From the NCBI RefSeq assembly GCF_016774335.1, contig NZ_JAETWA010000048.1, positions 124,001 to 188,000 on the forward strand: DNA of 64,000 nt, in the 5' to 3' direction. Numbering within the stretch: position 1 is the stretch's first letter; each line of letters begins with the position of its first letter. The position numbers were made by a program, and so were the translations under genes. The DNA is from Luteimonas saliphila. GTDB taxonomy: Bacteria > Pseudomonadota > Gammaproteobacteria > Xanthomonadales > Xanthomonadaceae. The notes beneath the pieces were generated by a model. The model saw only the letters and a program-made list of their open reading frames with translations. It ran no database searches and was not told the DNA's origin. This document shows, in pieces, positions 31,602 through 41,745 of the stretch.

Positions 31602-33365
31602 ATGATCGACCGCACCACGCGCCACCGCCGCCGCACGACCTCCATGCGCCTGATCGCCGCCGGCGTGGCCACGCTGCTGCTGGCCGCGTGCCAGCGCGAA
31701 TCCGCCGCACCCGATGCGTCGTCCGCCGCAGCCGCCGACGCCGCCCCGGCCGCCACGACGGTGTACTTCGACTGGTTCGAGTACACCGGGCGCGACGCCG
31801 CCTTCGAGACGCCGGTGCCGGAGGGCAGCTTCCGCAACCCGGTGCTGGCCGGCTTCCATTCGGACCCGAGCGTGACCGCCGCCAACGGCAGGTTCTACCT
31901 CGTGGCTTCGACCTTCGCCTTCTTCCCCGGCATCCCGGTGTTCGAAAGCGAGGATCTGGTGCATTGGACCCAGGTGGGCAACGCCATCCACCGCCCCGGG
32001 CAACTGGACTTCGACGGGCTGGGCATGTCGCGTGGCGTGTTCGCACCGGCGATCGAGTTCCACGACGGCACCTTCTACGTCGTTAACACCTCGGTCGACG
32101 CCGGCGGGAATTTCATCGTCACCGCGACCGATCCTGCCGGTCCCTGGTCCGATCCGGTGTGGCTGCCGGGCATCGGCGGCATCGATCCCTCGCTGTTCTT
32201 CGACGACGACGGCAAGGTCTACATCCTCAACAACGACGAACCCGAGGTGCCGGTGCGCTACGACGGGCATCGCGCGATCTGGCTGCAGGAAATCGACATC
32301 GCGACGAAGAAGCCCTTCGGCCCGCGCAAGGTGCTGATCGACGGCGGCGTCAAGCCCGAGGACAACCCGATCTGGATCGAAGGCCCGCACATCTACAAGG
32401 TCGACGGCTGGTACTACCTCAACAACGCCGAGGGCGGCACCGGGCCGCAGCATTCGCAGGTGATCCTGCGCAGCCGCGAAGTGTGGGGGCCGTACACGCC
32501 CTACGAACACAACCCGATCCTCACCCAGCGCGACCTCGACCCCAATCGCCCGCTGCCGGTGACCAACGCCGGCCACGCCGACCTGGTGCAGGGCCCCGAT
32601 GGCAGCTGGTGGGCGACCTTCCTGGCCAGCCGCAACTACGGCGTCGACCACTACAACACCGGGCGCGAAGCGTTTCTGCTGCCGGTCACCTGGAAGGACG
32701 GCTGGCCGGTGATCCTGCCGCGGGGCGAGGAGATCCCGTACGTGCTCCCCGGCCCGTCTTTCATGAAGAAGCCCGCCGACCAGGCGCCGATGACCGGCAA
32801 CTTCACCTGGCGCGACGAGTTCGACACGGTGGAGCTGGGCAAGGGCTGGATGACGCCGCGCGTGCCAAAGACGCAGTGGTACGACGGTACATCGCGTCCG
32901 GGCTGGCTGGCGATCCACCCGCTGCGCGAACGGCTGGACACGAAGGTCAATCCATCCTTCTACGCGCGCCGCCAGCAGCACCAGGTGTTCGAGGCGAGCA
33001 CCGCGATGGAAGTGCCGGGCGCGGGCATCGCCGCGGGCCTGGCCGCGTTCCAGGGCGACACGCACTGGTATTTTCTCGGCGTGCGGCGCGGCGAAGGCGA
33101 CGCGATCGAGGTGTTCCTGGAGAAGAAGGCAGGCGAGGGCGAGGTCGAGGTGGTCGCCAGCACATCGGCCGCCGCGGCCGAAGCCACGCCGCTGGTGTTG
33201 CACGTCGAGGGCAATGAAGGCCGTTACGGCTTCGGGTTCGACGCCGGCGACGGCGTGGAGTGGCTGACGCAGGATGCCGACGGCACGATCCTGAGTACCG
33301 ATGTGGCCGGCGGATTCGTCGGCGCCACCATCGGACCGTACGCGCGCGACGAACGCGCGCTCTGA
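31602..33365 (+). CDS. GH43 lipoprotein, probable beta-xylosidase/arabinofuranosidase
   Basis: A 587-residue glycoside hydrolase acting on xylo-oligosaccharides. A lipobox LLLAAC places a lipidated Cys30 after a basic start, with Gln at +2, so an outer-membrane or periplasmic anchor is likely. The five-bladed GH43 catalytic domain shows base Asp88 (HSDPSV), pKa-modulating Asp195 (GIDPSLF) and acid Glu260 (WIEGPHI). A C-terminal beta-sandwich (after about 400, FTWRDEFD) matches the GH43 XynB-type accessory domain. ATG at 31602 follows GAGGGGA at good spacing; other ATGs at 31596 and 31569 exist. It is 20 bases from manD. Confidence 0.93.
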   Translation: MIDRTTRHRRRTTSMRLIAAGVATLLLAACQRESAAPDASSAAAADAAPAATTVYFDWFEYTGRDAAFETPVPEGSFRNPVLAGFHSDPSVTAANGRFYLVASTFAFFPGIPVFESEDLVHWTQVGNAIHRPGQLDFDGLGMSRGVFAPAIEFHDGTFYVVNTSVDAGGNFIVTATDPAGPWSDPVWLPGIGGIDPSLFFDDDGKVYILNNDEPEVPVRYDGHRAIWLQEIDIATKKPFGPRKVLIDGGVKPEDNPIWIEGPHIYKVDGWYYLNNAEGGTGPQHSQVILRSREVWGPYTPYEHNPILTQRDLDPNRPLPVTNAGHADLVQGPDGSWWATFLASRNYGVDHYNTGREAFLLPVTWKDGWPVILPRGEEIPYVLPGPSFMKKPADQAPMTGNFTWRDEFDTVELGKGWMTPRVPKTQWYDGTSRPGWLAIHPLRERLDTKVNPSFYARRQQHQVFEASTAMEVPGAGIAAGLAAFQGDTHWYFLGVRRGEGDAIEVFLEKKAGEGEVEVVASTSAAAAEATPLVLHVEGNEGRYGFGFDAGDGVEWLTQDADGTILSTDVAGGFVGATIGPYARDERAL

Positions 33366-33388
33366 CACGCAACGGGAGGAACGGGAAC

Positions 33389-36148
33389 ATGCACGCATTC
33401 GATCGACAGGCCGCGGCCGTGGCCGCGCCGCATCCGCGCAGGCGCACGCGTTCGCGCACCCTCGTGCATGCCTGCTCGCTGGTGCTGCTGGCGGCGCTGT
33501 CCGCCGGTGCGTTCGCAGCCGACGGCGACCGCCCCTGGCTCGACACCTCGCAGCCGTTCGAGGCCCGTGCCGCGGCGCTGGTCTCGCAGATGACGCTGGA
33601 CGAAAAGGCCGCGCAGATGCAGAACGACTCGCCGGCGATCGAGCGGCTCGGACTGCCGGCGTACGACTGGTGGAACGAGGCCCTGCACGGCGTCGCGCGC
33701 GCGGGCGGGGCGACCGTCTTCCCGCAGGCGATCGGCATGGCGGCGACCTTCGACGTGCCGCTGATGGACCGGATCTCGAAGACCATCAGCGACGAGGCCC
33801 GCGCCAAGCACCACGAGTTCCTGCGCAACGGCCAGCACGGGCGCTACCAGGGACTCACCTTCTGGTCGCCGAACATCAACATCTTCCGCGACCCGCGCTG
33901 GGGCCGCGGCCAGGAAACCTACGGCGAGGATCCGTTCCTCACCTCGCGCATGGGCGTGTCGTTCGTGCGCGGCCTGCAGGGCGTCGCCCCGGATGGCAGT
34001 CCGCTGCCCGAATCGCAGGGCGGCAAGTACCGCAAGCTCGATGCCACCGCCAAGCACTTCGCCGTGCACAGCGGGCCCGAGGCCGACCGCCACACCTTCG
34101 ACGTGCATCCCTCGCGCCGCGACCTGTGGGAAACCTACCTGCCCGCGTTCGAGGCGCTGGTGACCGAGGGCCAGGTGCAGGCGGTGATGGGCGCGTACAA
34201 CCGCGTCTACGGCGAGTCGGCCAGCGGCAGCCCGTTCCTCACCCAGGACATCCTGCGTGGCCGGTGGGGATTCAAGGGCTACGTGTTGTCCGACTGCTGG
34301 GCGATCGTGGACATCTGGAAGAACCACAAGATCGTCGCCACGCCGGAGGAAGCCGCCGCACTCGCGGTGAAGAACGGCACCGAACTCAACTGCGGCGAAA
34401 CCTATGCGAAGCACCTGCCGGTCGCGGTGCGCAAGGGGCTGATCAGCGAGGCCGAACTCGACGACGCGCTCACGCGGCTGATGACCACGCGCATGGCGCT
34501 GGGCATGTTCGATCCGCCGGCGCAGGTGCCATGGGCGCAGACGCCTTACTCGGTCAACCAGGCGCCGGCGCACGATGCGCTGGCGCGCGAGGTGGCGCAG
34601 GAATCGATCGTGCTGCTGAAGAACGACGGCGTGCTGCCGCTGTCGAAGGACATCAAACGCCTGGCGGTGGTCGGCCCGACGGCCGACGACACCATGGCAC
34701 TGCTGGGCAACTACTACGGCACTCCGGCCGACCCGGTGACGATCCTGCGCGGCATCCGCGAAGCCTTACCCGATACCGAGGTGATCTACGCCCGCGGCGC
34801 CGACCTGGTGGAAGGACGCGAGGACCCGGCCGCTACGCCGCTGATCGAGCCGCAGTACCTGCGGCCCGAGGCCGGCGCGACCGAGCGCGGCCTGCGCGGC
34901 GAGTACTTCACCAGCAAGGATCTCTCCGGAGAACCGGTGCTGGTGCGCGTGGACACGCAGATCGGCTTCCGCTGGGACCGTGGCTCGCCGACCGACAACC
35001 TGATGGCGCGCGGCGAGGCGGGCCCGGACAACGCGATGCCGAACGAGAACTTCAGCATCCGCTGGAGCGGGCAGTTGCTGCCGCCGGTGAGCGGTCGCTA
35101 CCGGATCGAGGCCGGCGCCAATGACGGCTTCCGCCTGTACATCGACGGCAGGCGCGTGCTCGACCACTGGGAGGACGCCGAACGCCTGCGCGCGGACAGC
35201 GTCGAACTCGACCTCGAGGGCGGCCGCGCCTATGACATCCGGCTGGAGTACTACGAGGCCGAGCGCGACGCCAGCGTGCGCCTGGCCTGGGATCTTCCCG
35301 GCGGCAAGCCGACCTTCGACGAAGCGCTCGAGGCCGCGCGCGGCGCCGATGCGGTGGTGTTCGTCGGTGGCCTGACCGGCGACGTGGAAGGCGAGGAGAT
35401 GAAGGTCGATTTCCCGGGCTTCGCCGGCGGCGACCGTACCGACATCCGGCTGCCCGCCACGCAGCAGAAGCTGCTCGAGGCGCTGCATGCCACCGGCAAG
35501 CCGGTTGTGATGGTGATGACCACCGGCTCGGCGGTCGGCATCGACTGGGCCAAGGCCAACCTGCCCGCGATCCTGGTCGCCTGGTATCCGGGCCAGCGCG
35601 GCGGAAACGCGGTGGCCGACGTGCTGTTCGGCGAAGTCAGTCCCGCCGGCCGCCTGCCGGTCACGTTCTACAGCGTCGACGAGCGGCTGCCCGCGTTCGA
35701 CGACTACGACATGGCCGGCCGCACCTACCGCTACTTCCGCGGCGAGCCGCTGTATCCGTTCGGTCATGGCCTGTCGTACACGACGTTCGACTACACCGGC
35801 CTGCGGCTCGATCGCGATCGCGCCGGCGTGGACGACGCGATCACCGCGACCGTCACGGTGCGCAACAGCGGCCAGCGCGCCAGCGACGAGGTGGTGCAGC
35901 TGTACCTGCGGCCGCTGTCGCCGGTGCGCGAGCGCGCGGTGCGCGAGTTGCGCGGGTTCCAGCGCGTGCACCTGGCGCCGGGCGAGTCGCGCGAGCTCAG
36001 CTTCACGTTCACGCCCGCGCGCGACCTGCGGCACTACGACGAGGACGCCGGCGCATACGCGGTAGACCCTGGGCGCTATGCCGCCGAGGTGGGCGCTTCG
36101 AGCGGGGACCTGCGCATCGGCAGCCAGTTCGAGGTGGAGGTGCGTTGA
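33389..36148 (+). CDS. GH3 beta-xylosidase/beta-glucosidase with inserted PA14 domain
   Basis: A 919-residue exported exo-glycosidase that releases terminal sugars. After a signal peptide (HACSLVLLAALSAGAFA) comes the GH3 barrel with NIFRDPRWGRGQETYGEDP and the nucleophile Asp302 in YVLSDCWAI, the second alpha/beta domain, a PA14 domain inserted at about 500-640 (GLRGEYFTSKDLSGEP to SVRLAWDLPGG), and a fibronectin-III-like C terminus (YPFGHGLSYTTFDY). The PA14 insert usually shapes substrate access. Context with GH43 and GH67 favours xylosidase activity. ATG 33389 follows GGGAGGA. Its stop overlaps the uxuB start. Confidence 0.94.
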   Translation: MHAFDRQAAAVAAPHPRRRTRSRTLVHACSLVLLAALSAGAFAADGDRPWLDTSQPFEARAAALVSQMTLDEKAAQMQNDSPAIERLGLPAYDWWNEALHGVARAGGATVFPQAIGMAATFDVPLMDRISKTISDEARAKHHEFLRNGQHGRYQGLTFWSPNINIFRDPRWGRGQETYGEDPFLTSRMGVSFVRGLQGVAPDGSPLPESQGGKYRKLDATAKHFAVHSGPEADRHTFDVHPSRRDLWETYLPAFEALVTEGQVQAVMGAYNRVYGESASGSPFLTQDILRGRWGFKGYVLSDCWAIVDIWKNHKIVATPEEAAALAVKNGTELNCGETYAKHLPVAVRKGLISEAELDDALTRLMTTRMALGMFDPPAQVPWAQTPYSVNQAPAHDALAREVAQESIVLLKNDGVLPLSKDIKRLAVVGPTADDTMALLGNYYGTPADPVTILRGIREALPDTEVIYARGADLVEGREDPAATPLIEPQYLRPEAGATERGLRGEYFTSKDLSGEPVLVRVDTQIGFRWDRGSPTDNLMARGEAGPDNAMPNENFSIRWSGQLLPPVSGRYRIEAGANDGFRLYIDGRRVLDHWEDAERLRADSVELDLEGGRAYDIRLEYYEAERDASVRLAWDLPGGKPTFDEALEAARGADAVVFVGGLTGDVEGEEMKVDFPGFAGGDRTDIRLPATQQKLLEALHATGKPVVMVMTTGSAVGIDWAKANLPAILVAWYPGQRGGNAVADVLFGEVSPAGRLPVTFYSVDERLPAFDDYDMAGRTYRYFRGEPLYPFGHGLSYTTFDYTGLRLDRDRAGVDDAITATVTVRNSGQRASDEVVQLYLRPLSPVRERAVRELRGFQRVHLAPGESRELSFTFTPARDLRHYDEDAGAYAVDPGRYAAEVGASSGDLRIGSQFEVEVR

Positions 36149-37665
36149 GCAACGGCCTGGACAAGCGGCGCGAGACGCGCGCAGCCACCGGGCTGCCGCG
36201 CCTGGCCGACGCCACGCTGGCCGCGTTGCCGGCGCAGGTGCAGCGCCCGGCCTACGATCGCGCCGCGACCACCATCGGCATCGTGCACTTCGGACCGGGC
36301 GCATTCCATCGCGCCCACCAGGCGGCGTACCTCGACGATCTGCTAGCCGACGAACCGGGCTGGGCGATCTGCGCGGTCTCGCTGCACAGCGCCGGGGTGC
36401 GCGATGCGTTGCAGCCGCAGGACGGGCTGTACACGCTGGCGTTGCTGGACGGGCCGCCACGCCTGCGCGTGGTCGGCGCGATCCGCGAGCTGCGGTACGC
36501 GCCGCAGCAGCGCGACGCGGTGATGGCGCGGCTGGCGGATCCGGCGGTGCGCCTGGTGACGCTCACGATCACCGAGAAGGGCTACTGCCTGTCGCCCGAC
36601 GGGGTCGACGCCGCGCATCCTGACATCGCGCACGACCTCGCCACTCCCGACGCCCCGACGAGCGCGATCGGCTGGCTGGTCGCCGGCCTGCGCCAGCGCC
36701 GCGCCGCGGGGGTAGCGCCGTACACGATGCTCAGCTGCGACAACCTCGCCGACAACGGGCTGCGCCTGCGCCGTGCAGTGCTCGACTTCGCCCGCCGGCT
36801 CGATCCCGCGCTGGCCGACTGGATCGGCGCCGGGGCCTCTTTCCCGCGCTCGATGGTCGACAGCATCACGCCCGCCAGCGACGACGCGCTGCGCGCGCGC
36901 GTGGCCGACGCGCTGGGCGTCGACGACGCCTGGCCAGTGCAACGCGAGCCGTACGCGCAGTGGGTGGTGGAGGACGACTTCCGCGCCGGGCGCCCCGCGT
37001 TCGAGCGCGCCGGCGTGGTGATGAGCGACGACATCGCCGGCTTCGACCGCGCCAAGCTGCGCCTGCTCAACGCGCCGCACTCCGCGCTGGCCTACCTCGG
37101 CAGCCTGATGGGACTGGGCACCGTGGCCGAGGCGATGGGCGACGCGTCGCTGGCCGGCTTCGTCGAGCGGCTGATGCGCGAGGACATCGCGCCGACGCTG
37201 GCGCTGCCGGAAGGCTTCGAGCCGGACGCGTACATCACCGCGATCCTCGAACGTTTCCGCAATCCCGCAATCGCACACCGGCTGTCGCAGATCGCCTGGG
37301 ACGGCTCGCAGAAGCTGCCGGTGCGCCTGCTCGGCACGATCGCCGATGCCCTCGCGGCCGACCGAAGCATCGAGCGCCTGTCCCTGGCAGTGGCCGGTTG
37401 GCTGCGATTCGTGGTGCGCCAGACGCGCGCGGGCGAGGCGATCGTCGATCCGATGGCGGACGCGCTGACATCCACCGGCCGCGACGCGACCGGCGATGCC
37501 CAACGCGACATCACCGCCTTCCTCGCGCTGGACGCGGTGTTCGCGCCCCTGTCATCGGATCCGCGCTTCGTCGCCGCGATGGAACGTGCCTACGCCGCGC
37601 TCGGAGAGGGCGACCGCGCGGCGGTGGCGTCAGCGCTCACCGCCGCATCGGGGGCTCAGTCTTGA
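36145..37665 (+). CDS. uxuB: Fructuronate reductase / mannitol dehydrogenase family (UxuB)
   Basis: It reduces D-fructuronate to D-mannonate with NADH. The 506-residue polyol-dehydrogenase family protein shows the cofactor motif IVHFGPGAFHRAHQA, the SCDNLADNG motif, MVDSITPAS, and KLRLLNAPHSALAYLG with the catalytic Lys. The start codon is TTG at 36145, overlapping the GH3 stop as TTGA, behind GGAGG (36136-36140). It closes the agu67A operon. Its final 10 bases overlap the end of the convergent lactonase gene. With UxaC encoded at 52780 and ManD upstream, it completes glucuronate to 2-keto-3-deoxygluconate. Confidence 0.93.
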   Translation: MSNGLDKRRETRAATGLPRLADATLAALPAQVQRPAYDRAATTIGIVHFGPGAFHRAHQAAYLDDLLADEPGWAICAVSLHSAGVRDALQPQDGLYTLALLDGPPRLRVVGAIRELRYAPQQRDAVMARLADPAVRLVTLTITEKGYCLSPDGVDAAHPDIAHDLATPDAPTSAIGWLVAGLRQRRAAGVAPYTMLSCDNLADNGLRLRRAVLDFARRLDPALADWIGAGASFPRSMVDSITPASDDALRARVADALGVDDAWPVQREPYAQWVVEDDFRAGRPAFERAGVVMSDDIAGFDRAKLRLLNAPHSALAYLGSLMGLGTVAEAMGDASLAGFVERLMREDIAPTLALPEGFEPDAYITAILERFRNPAIAHRLSQIAWDGSQKLPVRLLGTIADALAADRSIERLSLAVAGWLRFVVRQTRAGEAIVDPMADALTSTGRDATGDAQRDITAFLALDAVFAPLSSDPRFVAAMERAYAALGEGDRAAVASALTAASGAQS

Positions 37666-38756
37666 AACCCCAGGCCGGTCACCTTCAGCGGCACGCGCGC
37701 GAGGAACTTGTGCGAGGTCATGTACAGGGTGCGGCCGTCGTCGCCGAAGGCGCAGTTGGCGATCGCGCTGCCGGTCTCGATCCGGCCCAGGCGCTTGCCG
37801 TCGGCGTCCATCACCAGCACGCCGCCGGGACCGGTGGCGAAGACCAGGCCGTCGGTCGACACCGCGAGGCCATCGGGCAGACCGTGCACGCCGTCGCCCA
37901 TCAGGTCGGTGGCGTCGGCGAACACGCGGCTGCCGGTGACGTTGCCGGTGGCGTCGAGCGTGTAGGCCATCCAGATCGGGCGCTGGTCGTCGGAGTTGGC
38001 GACGTACAGGGTGTTGCCGTCGGGCGAGAACGCCAGGCCGTTGGGCCGGGTCAGCGAGTCGTCCACGAGGTGCACGGCGCCGTCGGCGTCGACTCTGTAG
38101 ATGCCGTTGACCGGCTGTTCCTTGAGCGGCGAATCGTCGCCGTCCTTGAACCCGTACGGGGGATCGGTGAAGAACACGCTGCCGTCGCCGCGCGCGACCA
38201 CGTCGTTCGGGCTGCTGAAGCGCTTGCCGTCGAAGCGCTCGGCGAGTGTGGTGCGGCTCTTGTCGGCGGGATCCAGGCGCGCCACGAGCCGGTTGCCCGA
38301 GTCGGCCAGCAACACCGTGCCGGCGGATTCGGTGTACAGGCCATTGGCGCCGGCCTCGCGCACGGCCTCGATCGGCGGGCCTGCATAGCCAGACGGATCG
38401 AGGAAAACGCTCGGACCGTCCGCCTCGGACCAGCGGAACATGCGGTTTTCCGGCGGATCGTTGAACAGCAGGTAGCCGGCCTTCACCCAGGTGGGGCCTT
38501 CGGACCAGGTGAACTCGTCGCCGGTGAGCTTCTGGATGCGCGCGGCCGCGTCGACGACCTCGGCGAAGGCGGGATCGTACGTGGTCAGCTGGCCGACGGT
38601 CTCGAACTTGGTCATCGGCGTGGTCTCCGTGTCGGCGGTGTCGGTCGTTGCATCGGCCGCAGGCGCGGCGTCGGCGGCGGTGTCGTCGGCGGTGGGCGTG
38701 CAGGCGACGAAGGAGGCCACGAGCGCGGCACTGAGCAGGGTGGGAAGCAGTCGCAT
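37656..38756 (-). CDS. SMP-30/gluconolactonase-type sugar lactonase, putative lipoprotein
   Basis: A 366-residue six-bladed propeller lactonase. The N terminus ([19 protein letters not shown]) looks like a lipoprotein signal, although Phe at -3 of the lipobox is unusual; a 28-residue Asp/Thr/Ala linker follows, as in surface lipoproteins. The catalytic domain has WSEGPTWV (metal-binding Glu), [42 protein letters not shown] and [13 protein letters not shown], the metal-ligand motifs of gluconolactonases. Opening aldonolactones outside the cytoplasm is inferred. It is tail-to-tail with uxuB and divergent from the aldonate genes. Confidence 0.88.
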   Translation of the reverse strand: MRLLPTLLSAALVASFVACTPTADDTAADAAPAADATTDTADTETTPMTKFETVGQLTTYDPAFAEVVDAAARIQKLTGDEFTWSEGPTWVKAGYLLFNDPPENRMFRWSEADGPSVFLDPSGYAGPPIEAVREAGANGLYTESAGTVLLADSGNRLVARLDPADKSRTTLAERFDGKRFSSPNDVVARGDGSVFFTDPPYGFKDGDDSPLKEQPVNGIYRVDADGAVHLVDDSLTRPNGLAFSPDGNTLYVANSDDQRPIWMAYTLDATGNVTGSRVFADATDLMGDGVHGLPDGLAVSTDGLVFATGPGGVLVMDADGKRLGRIETGSAIANCAFGDDGRTLYMTSHKFLARVPLKVTGLGFQD

Positions 38757-39058
38757 CGGCGGGTCCTGTATGGAAGTGGGGGCGTGCCGGCGCTGCGCGA
38801 GTCGCAGGCCACACGCCGGGCCGCGCGTCGTCGCGCGGCGCGAACCGCCGCATGCTGCGCCGCGACCCGCTGCGCGATCATAGCCGCAAGCCCGCTGCAC
38901 GCGGTTGGCCGATGCGGTTGCAGGCGCAACTGCCGCGCTGCAGGACGGGCGCAGTCGCGCCTGTGCGTATCGCCTCACCCATTCCACGCGACGCCGGGCG
39001 CGTCGCATGTCTGCGCCGGCCCGGCGCATCGGCCAATCTTCTTTCCGGAACTCCCGAC
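38757..39058. other. Divergent intergenic region, lactonase / FAH dehydratase
   Basis: 302 bases of very GC-rich DNA must hold promoters for both the lactonase and the aldonate operon. No xyl-box, Fur box, strong hairpin or convincing -35/-10 pair was found. Confidence 0.5.
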
Positions 39059-39877
39059 ATGCACACGCTCCTGACCCGCCACGCCATCGCCGAAGGCCCG
39101 CGCTGGGCACTCGATGGCCGCTACCTGCCCGCCGATTTCAGCCTCTCGCAGTGGCTCGGCCTGCCCGCAGCGGACGCCCGCGACTCGCTCGCCCGCCTGC
39201 CACGCGAAGGCGAGGCCGATGCGCCGCTGCTGGCGCCAGTGGAGGACGCGCAGGAAGTGTGGGCCAGCGGCGTGACCTATCTCAGCAGCCGCATGGCGCG
39301 CGAGGCCGAGTCGCAGAGCCGCGACGTGTATCAGAAGGTCTACGATGCCGAGCGTCCGGAGCTGTTCTTCAAGGCCACCGGCTGGCGCGTCGCAGGCCAC
39401 GGCGCGCCGATCCGCGTGCGCGCCGACAGCGAATGGGATGTGCCCGAACCCGAACTGGTGCTGGTGCTCACGTCGGCGGGCGAGATCGTCGGCTACAGCA
39501 CCGGCAACGACGTGTCCTCGCGCAGCATCGAGGGCGAGAACCCGCTGTACCTGCCCCAGGCCAAGGTCTACGATGGCGGCTGCGCGATCGGCCCGGGCAT
39601 TCGCCTGTGCGATGCGGCGCAGATGCGCGACCTCGCCGTGTCGCTTGAGATCCGGCGCGACGGCACGCCGGCCTTCGCCGGCACCACCCGTACCTCGCAG
39701 ATCAAGCGCAGCCTGGAGGAACTCGCCGGCTGGCTCCTGCGCGAACTGCGCCAACCCCGTGGCGCCTTCCTCTTCACCGGCACCGGCATCGTGCCCGGCG
39801 AGGATTTCACCCTGCGTTCCGGCGATGTCGTGCGCATCGACATCGACGGACTGATCCTGGAGAACCCCGTCCAATGA
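39059..39877 (+). CDS. Fumarylacetoacetate hydrolase family protein, probable 2-keto-3-deoxy-pentonate dehydratase
   Basis: A 272-residue cytoplasmic FAH-fold enzyme. The N-terminal part has [19 protein letters not shown]; the metal site is built from the acidic residues of [12 protein letters not shown], and later [22 protein letters not shown] and GGCAIGPGI are typical of the branch related to 2-keto-3-deoxy-D-xylonate / L-arabonate dehydratases. That role, producing alpha-ketoglutarate semialdehyde, is inferred from the adjoining ALDH and xylonate dehydratase-like genes; FAH proteins also act on acylpyruvates. Its stop overlaps the ALDH start in ATGA. Confidence 0.85.
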   Translation: MHTLLTRHAIAEGPRWALDGRYLPADFSLSQWLGLPAADARDSLARLPREGEADAPLLAPVEDAQEVWASGVTYLSSRMAREAESQSRDVYQKVYDAERPELFFKATGWRVAGHGAPIRVRADSEWDVPEPELVLVLTSAGEIVGYSTGNDVSSRSIEGENPLYLPQAKVYDGGCAIGPGIRLCDAAQMRDLAVSLEIRRDGTPAFAGTTRTSQIKRSLEELAGWLLRELRQPRGAFLFTGTGIVPGEDFTLRSGDVVRIDIDGLILENPVQ

Positions 39878-41472
39878 CCACCCCCACGCTGCAACCGATC
39901 CTGCTCGACGGCGCCTGGCGCCAGGCCGACGCCCCGACCGACCGCTTCCACGCCTTCAATCCTTCCACGCGCGCGACGATCGACGAACACGCGTACCCCG
40001 TGTCCGGCTGGGCCGATCTCGATGCGTTGCTCGACGCCGGCCACGCCGCGGCCACGGCGATGTCGCAGCTGCCCGGCGAGACGCTCGCCGGCTTCCTCGA
40101 AGGCTATGCCGATGCGATCGAGGCGCGCGCCGACGCGCTGGTGGAGGCCGCGCACCGCGAGACCGGGCTGCCGGCCGAACCGCGCCTGCGCAACGTCGAA
40201 CTGCCGCGCACCACCGGCCAGTTGCGACAGGCCGCGCGCGCTGCGCGCGACGGCGGCTGGCGCCGCGCCACCATCGATACGGCCACGGGCATCCGCTCCA
40301 TCCACGCGCCGCTCGGCGGGCCGGTGGTGGTGTTCGGGCCGAACAATTTCCCATATGCGTTCAACGGCATCGCCGGTGGAGACTTCGCCGCCGCGATCGC
40401 GGCCGGCAACCCGGTGATCGCCAAGGCCCATCCCGCGCATCCGCGCACCTCGGTGCTGCTGGCCGAGGCGGCGCTGGAAGCCGCGCAGGCCGCCGGCCTG
40501 CCGCCGGGCGCGGTGCAGATGTTCTTCCGCACCGGCGGCGAGCTGGGCCTGCGCCTGGTGTCCGATCCGCGCGTGGGCGCGGTGGCGTTCACCGGCGGTC
40601 GTCCCGGCGGGATGAAGCTCAAGGCCGCGGCCGACGCGGTGGGCAAGCCGATCTACCTGGAGATGTCGAGCGTCAACCCGGTGTTCGTGCTGCCCGGTGC
40701 GCTGCGCGAGCGTGGCGAAGCGCTGGCGGCCGAGCTGCACGGCTCCTGCGCGATGGGTGCGGGCCAGTTCTGCACCAAGCCGGGTGTGACCGTGCTGCAG
40801 GCCGGTGACGAGGCCGAGCGCTTCGTCGAACAGCTGCAACGCCTCACCGCCGAGGCGAAGCCGGGCGTGCTGCTCTCGCCGCATGCGCCGCGCGACATCG
40901 CCTCCACCGTGGCTGCGCTGCAGTCGGCCGGCGCCGAGCTGCTCGCCGGCGGTGCGATCGCCGAGGACGCGCAGGGCTTCGCGTTCCAGCCGACCGTGCT
41001 GCGGGTGTCGGGCGAACGCTTCCTCGCCGATCCCGAAGCGCTGCAATCCGAGGCCTTCGGCCACGTCAACCTGGTGGTGATGGCCGATTCGGCCGGGCAG
41101 GTGCTGGAAGTCGCGAAGGCGATGGAGGGCAACCTCACCGGAACGATCTACAGCGATACCGGCGGCAGCGACGACGCCGCCTACGACGCACTCGCGCCGA
41201 TCCTGCGCACGCGCGTGGGTCGCTTGCTCAACGACAAGATGCCGACCGGCGTGGCGGTAAGCGCGGCGATGAACCACGGCGGCCCGTTCCCGGCCACCGG
41301 CCACCCGGGCTTCACCGCGGTGGGCGTTCCCGCCTCGCTGATCCGTTTCTCGGCGCTGCACAGCTACGACAACGTACGCCCGCATCGCCTGCCGCTCGCG
41401 CTGCAGGATCGCAACCCGACCGGCACGCTGATGCGGCTGGTCGACGGCGAGTGGACCACGCGTGACGTGTAG
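39874..41472 (+). CDS. Aldehyde dehydrogenase, probable alpha-ketoglutaric semialdehyde (2,5-dioxovalerate) dehydrogenase
   Basis: It would oxidise alpha-ketoglutaric semialdehyde to 2-oxoglutarate with NAD(P)+, feeding the TCA cycle. The 532-residue protein has [16 protein letters not shown], the nucleotide-binding [12 protein letters not shown], general-base Glu263 in [10 protein letters not shown] and nucleophile Cys300 in GQFCTKPG. The FPYAFN and EMSSVNP variants are those of the 2,5-dioxovalerate dehydrogenase branch. The start overlaps the FAH stop by four bases, so the two enzymes are co-translated. A 273-base gap with a hairpin repeat separates it from the dehydratase gene. Confidence 0.92.
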   Translation: MTTPTLQPILLDGAWRQADAPTDRFHAFNPSTRATIDEHAYPVSGWADLDALLDAGHAAATAMSQLPGETLAGFLEGYADAIEARADALVEAAHRETGLPAEPRLRNVELPRTTGQLRQAARAARDGGWRRATIDTATGIRSIHAPLGGPVVVFGPNNFPYAFNGIAGGDFAAAIAAGNPVIAKAHPAHPRTSVLLAEAALEAAQAAGLPPGAVQMFFRTGGELGLRLVSDPRVGAVAFTGGRPGGMKLKAAADAVGKPIYLEMSSVNPVFVLPGALRERGEALAAELHGSCAMGAGQFCTKPGVTVLQAGDEAERFVEQLQRLTAEAKPGVLLSPHAPRDIASTVAALQSAGAELLAGGAIAEDAQGFAFQPTVLRVSGERFLADPEALQSEAFGHVNLVVMADSAGQVLEVAKAMEGNLTGTIYSDTGGSDDAAYDALAPILRTRVGRLLNDKMPTGVAVSAAMNHGGPFPATGHPGFTAVGVPASLIRFSALHSYDNVRPHRLPLALQDRNPTGTLMRLVDGEWTTRDV

Positions 41473-41516
41473 CGTCCCCGGCGCAGGCGGGATGCGTCGC
41501 GGACCGCGACCTGCGT

Positions 41517-41542
41517 CTCCCCCGCTCTCGCGTGCGGGGGAG
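41517..41542. repeat. REP-like palindrome
   Basis: CTCCCCCGC and GCGGGGGAG form a perfect 9-bp stem with loop TCTCGCGT, followed by more G-rich sequence and no T run. This kind of hairpin is frequent in Xanthomonadaceae intergenic DNA; it lies in the 273-base gap after the ALDH gene. Confidence 0.6.
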
Positions 41543-41745
41543 GGCCGGGGCGGGGCCACGGTATGTCGCGTGCGCTTGCACCCCCTCGCCGAAGCCCGCG
41601 CTTCGCACGAGTGGCGTGCGGCAACGATCGTCCATGATGGCTGTCCGGGCGCTGCGCGACGCGAACCGCGAATGGTGACCGCGTTCCTGCCGGTGGCACT
41701 CGGAGATTGCCGGCACGCTGCGCACGAGGCGGCAAGGAGCGCGCC

